From Eudromia elegans (taxonomy: Eukaryota; Chordata; Aves; Tinamiformes; Tinamidae), in assembly GCA_003342815.1 (NCBI GenBank), contig PTEX01000303.1:447295-511294 (forward strand): a DNA stretch of 64,000 nt, in the 5' to 3' direction. A model generated the notes under the pieces. That model had not been told where the DNA came from, searched no databases, and saw only the letters and a program-made list of their open reading frames with translations. Made by a program: the position numbers and the translations under genes. Below are positions 48,801-61,130 of the stretch, in pieces; the first letter of the stretch is position 1, and every line of letters starts with the position of its first letter.

Positions 48801-51253
48801 GCTCTTTTTAGAGTTGGGGGGTCTCTTGTGGGGTTGGGTGCCTGGCACACAGAATGTGCAGGAGATACTAAGCACTCTCCTTTAAGTGTTTAAACTTAGG
48901 AGGGACAAAGCCAAGTCTAAATGTCCATTTCTATGGCCAATTAAATTTCTATTTCCCTTCCAGAGCAGTTCTGATGGGGACTAGTTAAATAAGAAAAGTT
49001 CTAGCTTGCTTTCAAACAGTTTTAATTATTTGGCTTTACAATGAAAGTAGCATAACAGCTGGAAGAGAAAGGCAAACTGGAGACCATAACAAGGCCAGCT
49101 GTCAGGGGCAGACAGTAATGACAAGATGTGGTTTTGTTTGTAGATATCATCAGATTCTTTAACGAACGTAATTATAGGTCTCTCAAAGATGTTGCAAATG
49201 GATGTGAGTAAATAGAAAGAATACAACAGTATTAGAGACTCTCCAAGTTCTACTACAGAAAAAAAAGTACAATTATAGTACAAAAAGTACAATCACAGGC
49301 TATTTCTTAATTGCACACTCTCCGAGGATTGCTGAAACTGGCTACTCATGCACACTTCTCTCAGATTTCATTAGTATAGTGAAAATAAAGTAAATGGGGT
49401 AGATGAGTCCACTTCTAACTTTCTAGTAAGAGGAAGTTAATCAGAAGAGTCAGCAAACTTGCTCTTAGTTCCAATTTATGAAGCATCTGAAACACTGTTT
49501 GATGGGCGATCTTCTAATGTAGAATGGCAGGCTTAATAGCTTTCTGAACTTTCTTTTAATTGCCTTCTTCTTACAAATTCTTAAAAGCTGTAAGTTAACT
49601 ATGTATTCTGAGATCCTGATTCATAAGATTTGGTACTTAAAGAATGGTTACAAAGTTAAGTTACCTTTAGTGAACAAAGAAGAGCAGAAACAAACCTCTT
49701 GTGAATTGAATCATTATATGGAATTCTTCCTCACTATTATCTGTAGGAGATGCCTATGGAAATTTTGTTCCTTCCTTTGTAAAGGAGGAAGGAATGTAAA
49801 GAAAATATATCTGTTACTTTCAAAGTTACAAGGGCATGTGTGGAAACAAACAACTAATGTATATTTTTCTATAAATTCTAAATACTAGCAAGTTTACTGT
49901 TTTTTTTAGGATAACTACATTTGAATTTCAGTTATGTTTTTCCTATTTGTTCCTAATTTTAAAATGTTTATATTTCATTTTCTCATCATGATTTTTACAT
50001 TTTAAAATAATCTTCATAACTTATTTCAGAACTGACAGTAGATATAAAAATGATTTTCATAATTCAGAAACATCTTATAATACTTCTAAGAACAGAATAT
50101 CTTAACATTCCTTAACAGGGTTATGCATTATATTTTCAAATGCAAAAGAAGGCCTTGGTTTTTTTACAAGTTTTTAAGAACATGTCATTTATGAGCTTTT
50201 TCTTAAAGTGTGAAAAGTCCAAGACATGATGGAAAAGTATGATTTTGACAATGCATAAATAATTTTCAAAAACTGTACCAAGGCACATGGAAAATATGGT
50301 TTTGTTAGATCAACTGTTCTCCATACTGTACTCCTATATTTGACTTCTCAGCAGACACAGATGATGTTCTCAAGATTAATTTCTAATAAGCCCTAATGTA
50401 TAGTTGAAAAGAAAGTCATTAGGGGAAAAATAAGTTTAATGACAAGGAACATTCTAAAATAATTGTGTATTAAAGTACAAATGTGGTTAGATTTAAATAA
50501 TTTATTAAACAGCTGGAATAGATATATTTACCAAAGTTGTTAGTAATAGCACAATTTAAAAGTGAATGACCAAGATCTTTAAATGTGTATAATATAGCAC
50601 TCTACTATATAGTACATTGCAGCAGAATTTATTCTTGAAAAAATAAAGATTTTATCCATTAAAAAAAAAAAAAAAAGACTTAAAAGGCATATATCTTCAA
50701 TTCATGTTGAAACGTAGATGAGCTAGTATATGTAACAGTAGTATATTGCACAATTAAAAATTATATTCTTTCTTGTTAAATTGATCTACTACATACTAAT
50801 GCTGGCTATTATTTTTAAATTGTAATTCCACTACAATATATTAGCCTTTCAAAAGAGAGGTGACAATATAAAAACTGCTACCAAATATTTATAATCACAT
50901 TTTTATACTTTTTTTTTTTTGGTAGACATTTCTGGTGCAATAGGCAATTTCATATCTATCTTTATTTAAAAAAAAATCACAAAAACTGAATAATAAGCAC
51001 ATTTTTCATTACTGTAACACTACAAACATGTTTACAGGTACAAAATAAAACACATCTTACCTACAATGCACTAATATTGATTTATGAGAAACTCTAAATT
51101 AAAATTATCTGAATTAAAAATAAATTTAATGAGAGTTAAATGCACTATGGAAAAACAGAGCATAGTGATACAAATCTCTAGTTGATGCCTTTACCTCAAA
51201 TTTAAGCCTCTTATTGCTAACTGCTAATACAAGTAGTTATGGAAACTCTGACG
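45831..51253. other. AT-rich unique region with one odd open frame
   Basis: No transposon is recognised. Most of the interval is AT-rich and short open frames look random. The exception is the GC-richer open frame at 47069-47373 listed separately. A GTTTGTTT-rich stretch lies at 46512-46560 and T/A runs are common. A segment near 48590-48690 has mixed composition that might reflect conserved non-coding DNA. Confidence 0.5.
47069..47373 (-). other. Unassigned ~100-codon GC-richer open frame
   Basis: On the minus strand a frame with balanced composition is open from a stop at about 47373 to a stop near 47069. It has no close-by Met start, so it would be exon or retrocopy sequence if real. It contains KILFTYAVHTVKHL, GIEAVRAEDLAFAL and LTLFWELKAHLWLEDMERLS, which look amphipathic-helical. 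I do not recognise the family. Contrast with the surrounding AT-rich DNA, several CpGs and sensible amino-acid use argue against pure chance. The lack of flanking hallmarks keeps it unassigned. Confidence 0.25.
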
Positions 51254-51736
51254 TTGCTGGTCAGCAGTGTGCCCAGGTGGCCCAGAAAGCCGAGAGCATC
51301 CTGGCTTTTATCAGGAACAATGTAGCCAGCAGGACCAGGACTTTTCCCTGCACTTGATTCTGGTGAGGCTGCACCTTGACTACTGTAATCAGTTTTGTGC
51401 CCCTCACTGCAAGGGCATCAAGGCCCTGGAGCATGTCCAAAGAATGGCAACAAAGCTGGTGAAGGGGCTGGAGCACAGACCTTATGAGGAGGTGCTGAGG
51501 GAACTGGGTTTATTTAGTCTGGAAGAGGCTCAGGGGAGACCTAATTGCTCTCTACAGCTACCTGAAAGGAGGTTGTAGTGAGGTGGGGATCAATTGATTC
51601 CTTCTCTATCATAACTACAGATAGAACAAGAAGAAATGGCGTTAAGGACATGATTCAACAGGCACGGTGTCAAAGGGTTTACAGTTGAACTTGATCATCT
51701 TGAAGGTCTTTTCCAACCATAATGATTCTATGATTC
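51254..51736 (+). mobile_element. CR1 LINE 3' end with internal deletion
   Basis: This plus-strand copy starts in the CR1 ORF2 RT tail (CAGCAGTGTGCCCAGGTGGC) and proceeds through GGAGCATGTCCAAAGAATGG, ACCTTATGAGGAGGTGCTGA and GACCTAATTGCTCTCTACAG. After AAGAAGAAATGGC (about 51640) it jumps straight to GTTAAGGACATG, skipping the WNRLP-containing segment normally found between. It then finishes with GGTCTTTTCCAACCATAATG and ATTCTATGATTC. The skipped block would be roughly 150 bp in a full copy, by comparison with known CR1 order. Confidence 0.93.
51267..51578 (+). pseudogene. CR1 ORF2 tail, frameshifted
   Basis: In one frame the first ~30 codons give [20 protein letters not shown] and VASRTRTF, then a stop. 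A frameshifted continuation gives [52 protein letters not shown] and LQLPERRL. These are the closing segments of CR1 RT-ORF2. At least one frameshift and the downstream deletion make it non-functional. Confidence 0.88.
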
Positions 51737-54700
51737 CTGCAGCTGTTCATGCAGTGAACTGCCTTATGGACATACATATCCACAAAGTCAAAGCAGTGTG
51801 GAAATACTGAAATGCTGGGCAAATCAATAAGCTCTTCTGCTTAAACCTTTTGTCTTCATGCCACCTCCCCTTCCTCCTCACTCTCCCCACCCAATCAAAA
51901 AGCTTTCCTGCTCTATCAGTACTATAAATGGAGATTTTTATCTAAGATATCATAGGTACAGCTTATTCAGGTATTTCTGCAACAACCTCAACATTTCTTT
52001 CAGAGAAAGAATAAAAAAAGAAAAGCAGATATTTCCATAGCTCGAGCTATGTTTCCATAACTCTACATGAAGAGTTATGTGCTATTTCTAAACACCTGTG
52101 ATCTATCCTACTAACATCTCCACAGATATATAAACTTGTTGTCGAATATTTTTTCACATGACTATTGCAATGCTAATGGGAAAAAGTCCTGTCTGAGGGC
52201 TCCGAAAAATTAATCTTAAATAGAGGAATCATCAGGAAATTATAATGATATGAACTAAAAGCTTGCTTTTTTTTTTTTTCTTTTACTTTCTTACTAGGCA
52301 AACACCAGTATTAAGTCACTGTATTTTATAACAGAGGTCTGGCTTATATCTACTTATAAAAATACACACAAAAGTCATGCCAGAATCACAGAATCAGAAC
52401 AGGGAAGGAGAAGAACATGAGGGAGAAACAAAAAAAAGGGCAGTAAACATTAAAGATTAAAATGAGAGAGGGCATGCAATTTGTGATTTAAAGTGGAAGT
52501 GTCTTTATGGCTAGTCGTGAAGGGCAGTGTAAACATTAAAAGTAAAGGAAAAAAAAGACTTGTCAGGAGCTGAGTGTTGATTAAAACATTATAAAAATGA
52601 GATTCATCTTGAGATTCAGACTTGAAATGCAGGTATCTATAACAAAACTACATGTTTTGACTCTGGTATAGTCAAGTGAGATCTTGTCAGTGCAATCACT
52701 GAGATCTGGACAGCTGTTTAGTGCATCCCAAAATAAATTCATAATTTGGACAGCTGGGTCACTTGAGGCTTCAGTGATTGTAATTGCCAGTGCTTAACTC
52801 AGCTGCCCACACATGAGTGCATAAAGCTATCTTAGGAGCCCTATGGCATCTGAGACATTTGCAAGAGGTTTGTAGATGTGGTACAGTAAGAAAACCTGTA
52901 AGAAACCTGATCCTTCCTGGGGCAGCTCATGGTGGCCACAGAGGATATTCTAGAGCATCTCAAACACTCTTGGCATTTAACTCTGAGCAGCCAGATCAAA
53001 CCTTAGCTCTCCATTCACTCTGAGGAGTGCTTAAACAACTAAGCAATCAATTGCATCTCTGAAATACACACAGACATTTTGCCCTTGATTAAAAGAAAAT
53101 ACATGAAAGTCTCACTGCTTGTATCAATTGAATATCTCCTTAGCAAAATAGCACTCAAACAGGAAATGAATTGTGTCACTGGTCTTTAAGGGGTAAAGAT
53201 TAAGCTGTGAACCTAACCATTTGTCAGAAACACCTCAAGAGGAGCATGGACAGACCAGGAATGAAAGTTAAGTAGGGCAATTCACTAAAAAAAATCTCAA
53301 AGATCTGTAATCAAAATAAGTAAATTACTATTCTTACTCTTCTTTTGTGCTTGTTTGGATTCCACACTACGGATTGAATTAATCGTTTAAGTATATATGC
53401 TTAGTTCAGTTGTCCACACTTAAGGATCTATTTGCAATATTTTAAGATATTCCGTCTAACTCCTGCCAATCAATGAGGTTATATCATCTTCACCTGAGCA
53501 TCTTCGATGATTTAAGATATCTCACAAGGAACCTGTGTGGGAAAATGACTCAAACCACAGATGTTTTCATTCTAAGCCAAAAAAGCTTTGAATGTCAGGT
53601 TAAAAAAAAAAAAAAAGACCCTTTTAAGTTACATTGTCCTAGAATAAATTTCTTAAACTGATCAGATCAGCTGTCCTGAAGATGAATAATTTATTTTTAT
53701 TAATTATAAAGGGGAAGCTGAGATAAAATGCTCAGATGTAGATTTCTACACTGCAGATATTTAAATTGAGATTCATGAATCCCAATTTAGAATTAAAAAT
53801 ATCTTTTGAAAAATTGGAATAATGGCTTCAGTCTGTCCATATAGTAATATTATCAAATTATATGTCAAGATTAAGGATATAATTTTTAATAAAAGAGGAG
53901 AAATTAAACTTTATAAGTCCCTTGAAACTTTGTAGTTTGGAAACAGTTCTAAAACATTCATACCTGATATGCGGAAAAAAAGAAAAAAGAAAAAAAAGGA
54001 TGCTTTCTGAGGCAATACTGTATCTGCCATATGATCTTAGATAGAATAATGCTGTATGTATGCATTTTTTTTTCACTTTGTCTAGCAGACAGTGCCTTGA
54101 CACTGAGAAGAGTAAGTGATGGTAATAAGGAAATGTTTGAAAGATTCTGTTCTATCACAAAAGAAAATCCTTGAAATGTTCAAGATATATTTTTTTTTCC
54201 TCCAGCAGAAAGGTCTGTTACCTTGTGAAAAAAAATACACTTAAACCAACCAAGCAACACAAAGCAAGAATGCAAGAGGCATTCAGGTGAAACCTTAAAT
54301 TGATATCTCAGGCATAGTCTGTCTCCAGAAACACTAGGTAAAGACAATAAACCTGAAAAAAATTAGAATTAATTTTTCCTTCTGCAAAAGAATTGATACT
54401 GGATATCTGGATAAGATAATATCAATAAAAATAGCCATATTGAGAAAATGAGAGGAAAAATAGCAGGGAAGAAATGTGAAGCAGAAATAGTTGTAAATAT
54501 GACAGATACTACAATGTAAATAAATTTTCAGTGTTTGAGAAGTTCAGTATATCTTTCTAAAGACTGTACGTTACACAGGAGAACAATGAAAACAGTTGAA
54601 TCTGACTGAAGAAAATCATTGTAAAAACATGGAGTTTTATGGTTCTAAATGAGAAAGTGGTGTAGAAACCTCAGGGCTGTCAGAAACAGGTAGCTGCTAC

Positions 54701-56820
54701 AGCATGACATCCTCATCTTATCTCTCAGTGATCACTGCGTGCTTGCCTCAAAGGAATTACCAGATGTGACAAATGAATATGACTACTCTGTCTTTGGGAG
54801 GATGCTGAAATTAAATGAAATGAGTTGAAGTAATGTTCATAGCTGCATTGGTTTTATGTCTTTTTAGTCTCATAAAAATTGATATCTTACCCAGAATGTT
54901 ATTTATACTGTTATATGTAAGATCCTGAAACACTTTTTTTTTTTTTCTTCTGTTGTTTGGAAGATAAGCTGTCTGAGAAAGTTTAGGAAGATTAGTACCT
55001 TCAAGTACTCAATGAAAATTTCTGCACAACATAGCTATCATTAAGGGAAAACAGACAACATAGTTGTCCCTGAATAGAATGAGTGGGAAGTTCAAGGAGA
55101 GGGACATTTAAAGTCCCATTTAAGGATTTGACTCTCTCAGTATAATCAGGGTTTCAGTATAGCCCTGAAAATGGTTAAGTCCTAACTTCCAAGAAGTAAA
55201 CTCAAGTGAATATTTGTTTGAGAGGAGATTATTTGCTTAAGGAAAAAAAAATGATAATAAAAAAGCATAAAGAAAAAGAGCAAAATTGATGTGAATGAAT
55301 TTTTATCTGACTAATCCATTATAAACAGTTTTTACTGAGAGATAATGGAGGGTCACTATTTTTTCAGGATTAGCATCATGGAGTTATTCATAATCAAACA
55401 GGTATATCGTGAAGACTAGAAAAAAAAAACTGTGAAAACCGCTAGTCCTGTTATGCCTTTAACATCACGAGTGATTTGTTGGAAAACAATATCAAAACAT
55501 CTGAAGTTAAAGTTATTTCCTGTGCGTTTAGTATTAAGATGCTAGAGTTTCACCTCTAATGTAATTTGAATTTACAGATTACTTCTTCAAAACTGATGAC
55601 TTCAACCTCACACTTTACTTAAGTCCATACACCTGTAATCTTTTTACTAAAAAAATGAGTTTCAATAAAAACTGCTGAAAATAATATTTGAGGATTTTCT
55701 TGAACAACTCTTTTCTATATGATATATTTAACATTTAACATTATCTGTCAGTAGTATAATCAAAAGCAACAACTTTTATTTTTGCTTCCATTTACACTAT
55801 AAATTGAAACTTGCCCTCGGAATTTAGCAGTAGTGGTCATTCTTTTGGTATTCATTATTTTGCCTTTTACACCTTTTTCAATATCTAAAATTAGGATGGT
55901 TATATACTCAATGTCTTTGAGCAACTCAGCTAAATCATTTCCAAATGACTTAAATATGATTTTTTTTTCCAAATGTCAAACACAAAGTTGCTAGGGTTTG
56001 TCAATTTTCACTGAATTTATTTTTCCTTGTAAATTTATGAGAAATAAATTTAGGATTATTCAGGCAATTTTCTTTTTAATTTGTAATTACTTTTGGATCA
56101 AAATTAAGATTGTAAAAAAAAAGAAATTTGTGTGTATATATATTTTGTATATATGTATTTTCAGAGCAACTGCTATAAAGATTATAGCTGTTGCTAATGA
56201 ACAGATTCAGGTGAGAAACACAGAGCATACTGAAACATAAATACAACTAAAGCAACTTGATCTCTGCAAATATTTCCTCAGGTTTTGAGAACAATATTGA
56301 GAGCAGCATGGTATTTTGGGCCAAAATTGAATAACATTTTAAACAACAACAAATTTTGCAATGCCATGAAGTCTGGAAAATAAAACAAAATAAATTTTCC
56401 TTTTCATAAGTAGGTACTACGATGTTATTTTTATTGTCATAATGACAATGTAGGTTTTTGGTTTTGCTTCTGTTTTTATTTTCTACAGAACATCTGTTTT
56501 ACTAACATCAGCAAAGGAAGTTCTTGCATGTTTACTTATTCTTGTATTTTGATGTGTATTTTCATGTATAATTTGAGATTCTATTTATTGTTTGCTGTGG
56601 AAAGGCTTCAACTCAGTTCAATATATTTTGGAACTCTGCAGATCAGGAACTTCCTTCTTTATAAACACTCCAATAGAATATGTCAATATACTATCCAAGT
56701 ATCTTGCAGTCATTATGAAATTTATTTGTTCCAGTGAAGAAACTCATCAAGAAGTATTATGGCTAAAAGACTGTAAAAATCATTTTGCAATGACGTAGGG
56801 GCATTTATAAACAAGTATGT
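51737..56820. other. AT-rich unique region, no gene recognised
   Basis: About 5 kb without recognised elements. A moderately GC-richer patch lies near 52800-53030, and the plus-strand frame across it (68 codons) has no domain. Homopolymer runs occur near 52268, 53600 and 54932. Nothing else is supported. Confidence 0.5.
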
Positions 56821-56824
56821 TTTA

Positions 56825-57166
56825 TTAAAAATAAGATTTAAGAGATGGAATATGTGGCTGTTGCTTGACCCCAAAGAACATGCAGTTCTTGAGTGTTTCT
56901 TTGTCCATGGCTTTATAAAATTTTGTGATGCTTATTTGCTTTAACTCATTTTTCTCTTGTTCTTTCTCCTGCTCCCTGTCTGTGCCACACAATTTCTTCA
57001 CAACAGCTCTTACCCACACGGGGCCTGGAGCTGTGCTCACACTCAACCACCTTGATTCTTTCCTCACACTGGCTAAACTCCTCAAAGGGCCACCTGTCCA
57101 GACTGAAACGTAGCACAAAGTTAATCTGTGGTCCTGATTTCTGAAACTGTTTTTCATCAACTTACA
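56825..57166 (-). other. Exon-like open frame with PCNA-box-like motif
   Basis: On the minus strand a pyrimidine-rich tract ends in an AG at 57168-57167 (GACTGTTTTGTCAG). From the next base the frame is open for 113 codons to a TAA at 56827-56825. That stop overlaps an AATAAA signal (56826-56821), so the piece has the outline of a terminal exon or of a retrocopied 3' end. The encoded sequence is basic and polar, with EQEKEQEK, then QISITKFY, which fits the PIP-box pattern Q-x-x-I/L/M-x-x-F-Y used to bind PCNA, and an aromatic end SLKSYF. I cannot identify the protein. A second minus frame also stays open for part of it (FVLRFSLDRWPFEEF), so the true frame is not certain. Confidence 0.3.
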
Positions 57167-57169
57167 CTG

Positions 57170-60100
57170 ACAAAACAGTCAGAAAAGTCCTAAATCAAAA
57201 ACATGTTCCTTAATGTTTCCTATAATTTTAAAGCTATTTTCTCTTCAAATTTGTACAGACTTAGGCAAATTCAAAGCTGTAGTAGTGGTGATTATGCTCC
57301 ATCTAACCTAACTGTTGTAGAATTTTTCTTGCTTCTAACATCTATATCTGCCTGTAGACCACATGAAAAAAAAGAGAAAAAAAAAAATCTTGAAATGAAG
57401 TTTACTTTTAATGTCCATACTCTCTCTTTGGAAAATTATCTTTGTCATTAGAGCACATTCAATCTATAAGGAATTTTTTTTTTCTTTACAGATTTTGTCA
57501 TTTGCCTAAAATTTGGTGTCTGTAGCTAAGTTAATATGCTGTCTTTATAGCCAATAGCGTAGAAATGCATCTCTTCTAAAAGACAATTAATTTCATCTTG
57601 AATGTGTAACTAAGGCCAGTGAAATGAAAAAAAAAAAATCTATTGTGCATATGGGGAAGTTTGGCATATACAAAGCAACTATTATCTATATGCAAAGAAT
57701 CCTTAATATCCAGAAGTAACTGAACTTTTCATACATATGTAGATCAGACATCAACTGCAGACACAAAAGGCTCAGTGCAAGTAAGCCAGCATCCTCACTT
57801 GGTTTTGGAGATGTCGGTCAAAATTTTATTATATTTATTTCATTCAATCTTACTTCCATCAAAGGCACTGAAGTAATGCTGCAGTATTTTTATTTGATTT
57901 AAAGGACAGTATATATAAAATACTGAAAAATTATCAGATTCATGGCTGTTTCATCATACATTTTCAATGGACATCAAAATATAAAAAGCTAGAACTTTTA
58001 CAATAACTTCTTAATTTTTCGGATGCAACTTCTGTGGATAAAATTGTAATACTTGCAGGTAATCTCTTGTTCATCAAAACACATGTTCAAGTTATCATCT
58101 CATCTAATTTTTTTTTTTACCGTTTTACTTTATTATCAGTCCAGGAGTGTCATCACCTATCTCTGACAGATGAATTGTCTTGAGATTCATTCTGCCAGTA
58201 AGATGAATCAGATGTCAAGGACTTCAAAATAATAATAATAATAAAAAAAAGGGATATAAAATTTTTAAAAGGAAATAAAAGTAAAACGGTAAAAGAAAAA
58301 TTAGATGAGATGATAACTCAGCAACAATAAAAGCAACAATAATAAAGTAATATAACAAGCTAGGTAGTCTTCTCTTTTATGTCACAGCTATATTGATAGC
58401 ATTGCAGTATGTCCAAACCAAAGCACTATATCTCATTATATATAGTTTGTTGATGAATAGTACAAATGCTATGTATTTTTTGATGTTCATAAATATCTCA
58501 GAACATGGAAAAATTAAGATTGATATTAAAAAAAAATTGTCAGTTTTAGTATAAGAAAAAGAGACATCTAACTGAGAGACATCTAACTAATCACACTAAC
58601 TTCTTTGCAGACAATGAAAATACATAATGACTTAGGCACCTTGGAATGATGATCCATTTTATTCTTAGATCAGTCTCATTTCCTTATCTATTAGTGACTG
58701 ACTACAAAGGGAGCCTTGTAAACCAGATTCTAAACGCAGGTCTAACTTTTGAAATAGTAAAGTTATAACTGGCTACTCTTCAGTCCAATGCAAATCTTAA
58801 AGCACTCTACTATTGCAAAGCTTCAAAACTACTTTTGGAAACAGACTCCTTCAGATTTAGGATATTGGAAAGGATGAAATTTATTCCTGAAATTATGGAA
58901 AAGATGTGTCCCAGATTTCATAAAGGATCAGTTATTTAAGTAAGGAACAATTGGTTGGATGCTGCATCTGTACTTGAGAAAACCAGGGAAGACAGTAGCA
59001 ATAAGAGAGACTATTAATTTAAGCTTGCAACTTTAAATTCATAAGGGATCTTCTCAAAATTGGTATTTTCTTTGGCTATGTATATGCATATACTCATGTA
59101 CACATAAATATGTGTGCATTTGTATATATAATGACAGTAAATTTGATAATTTGAACCATGTAAATGACTACAGACTCTTTGATATATACTGAGAGTGTAC
59201 TGGAAAATGCATGAGCATTATATTCAAGTCTACTCATGCATGCATCAGATTAGATAATTTATCTTTGCTAATTATCAGTACTACTGCTAGTAACTACTAG
59301 TTTAGAAAAGCAGCATCATACAGGATGATATTTGAAAACAATAGAATATAAGAATATAATTATAAGCCCTCCTGTACTTATTGCAAGCACAATAAATAAA
59401 CCCTTTATAGAGCAAGAGTGTATATAAGTCTATTTTTGACTGTATTTTGAAAAGAGGCCCTAAACAATTAATCACAGTAGGGCAAGAATCTTTCAATGTA
59501 ATCATGCCTAGAACAGACACATTGAATGCAATGCAGAGCACTTTCAGTGAGTGTTGGGCTGTGGCAATAAGCTATATAAGAAAGCACAGCAGTGGAAAAC
59601 ATTTGATGGGGTGTTGGTAGGATTTAGTAGCCTATACACAATGCCACATTGGCATGACTGTACAGCCTCTAGCCTGAAGACTGCCGTTCACTTTGCTCTG
59701 CATCCCTTAACCCATGGTGACCAGCAGAGGCTCTCCCAGGTTTCTCATCCAAAGCAGATTCCTACACAGGATGTAGTCGGCCTGTTTGCAAATCTATCAC
59801 AAGTCAGCTTCAGCACGTATCCCTTTCATAGCAGTCTTTTTTTTTTTTTTTCAAAAAATGCTAAACTAGATAGTTCTACACTGAGTTCTTCATCTAAGAA
59901 TTCACCAACTTCTTATTAATAGTTGGGATACTCTCTCATATAAATTCTTCTCAGGATGACTGCTTTTGATGGAATCATTCTGGATTCATACAGGTATAAG
60001 TGAAATCTAGATTTGTTCACCATTAATGAAATCTCATGATTTTTGCTGATCAGAACAGAAACTAATTAAATTTAAAATGTTTATTATACCTTACTGAGAG

Positions 60101-60419
60101 ATGAACTAGCCTCTGGGAATCTATATTTGTATGACCTGTAATAGTTGTATGGATTTTTCTCCAGTAACTAGAATTTCAAAAGGCCTAGACATGTCAACTG
60201 AACATTTTAAAATTGATTTTACTCTCCAGGATTATTGTTGGTTCACAGCTGATTAGTTTTAGCTGTGAGATCTATTTAATCTTTTTAGTGTTAAGAAGTA
60301 GTTTGTCTTTGGTTTTGCTCTTGTGTTTAATGGATCTTCTTTGTGGTTTACTGCATCTTTTTCTGAAAAGACTTTATTTTATATAGCTTTTCTATTTATA
60401 TTTACATACATAGCTTTTT
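57170..60419. other. AT-rich unique region containing a long inverted repeat
   Basis: No gene is recognised. The striking item is the inverted repeat at 58091-58317. A more GC-balanced patch at 59550-59830 carries a 122-codon plus-strand frame whose last third is translated T-rich sequence and which shows no domain. A doublet of GAGACATCTAACT lies at about 58561-58590. Confidence 0.5.
58091..58317. repeat. Long inverted repeat (two ~44-bp arms)
   Basis: The left arm (58091-58134) begins GTTATCATCTCATCTAA, has a T run, and then ACCGTTTTACTTTATT. The right arm (58274-58317) is its reverse complement, differing by one substitution and small length changes in the T and A runs (about 95% identical by eye). 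The arms are separated by about 139 bases that include an (ATA)n A-rich stretch. This could be a small non-autonomous DNA transposon (MITE), a recent inverted duplication, or a stem able to fold in RNA. No convincing target-site duplication is visible outside the arms (left flank TTCAA, right flank CTCAG). Confidence 0.85.
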
Positions 60420-61130
60420 TGCCAGTTGACAGTGCGAGAGGATGCGATGGAAAGAACCAGGCACCAAGGGAAAGAATGGTTGTGTTTACTATTAATATCA
60501 AATAATACAAAATGATACATCTAACAAAACAATAAACTTCCTATACACTAGGTGTTAACAACAGAAAAAAAACGCAAGGTAATGCACTTAACCATTACCA
60601 TATGAGACAGGGAGCGAGAACAGTGATTAGGAAAAAAATACATCACCAATTGCCTAAATACCTTACCATCATTCAGATCTGCAGTCGCTGAGGAGCCCCT
60701 GTTGCAGCGAGGACTTGGAGAACCTTCCCAGCAATTTGGAGGTCTTACATGGTGTGTCCACATGTAAGTGAGGTCTCCAAAATCACTGTAAGACACTGTA
60801 AGAGAGTCCAGCTTTTTAAAACCAAATCAGCAAAGCCTGCATTTTCTTTGCTAGTGGTAACATCTGGCATGTCTTACTTTCCTTATCATCCGGAAACAGG
60901 GCCTGGCCAGAGTCCTGGCTTTGGATGGGAAAGTTTCCTTCATGGTCCTTGCACGAGAGCCTACAAAAGTTACAATTTCATGGGCCTACGTGCAAGGTGG
61001 CATGAGGAAATTTTCAGGCGAATTCTGTGTGCTGCTACAAAGGCAGAGATGTATTCAGTTGTAAGTCAACCCTGACTTGGGACAGCCAGCTATGTACTAC
61101 ACTGGCTAATACAGCTGTTTTGTGGTGCTG
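60420..61130. repeat. Probable LTR or endogenous-retrovirus relic
   Basis: A ~700-bp block of higher GC and CpG content stands in AT-rich DNA: GTGCGAGAGGATGCGATGG, CAGTCGCTGAGGAGCCCC, GCAGCGAGGACTTGGAGAAC, ATCCGGAAACAGGGCC. It also has an AATAAA at 60531 on the plus strand. Composition and phrases resemble avian LTR sequence. Possible termini are TGTG at 60481 and ACA at 61113, but no matching target duplication was found and orientation is undecided. The 108-codon plus-strand frame at 60749-61075 within it has no retroviral motif. Confidence 0.45.
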
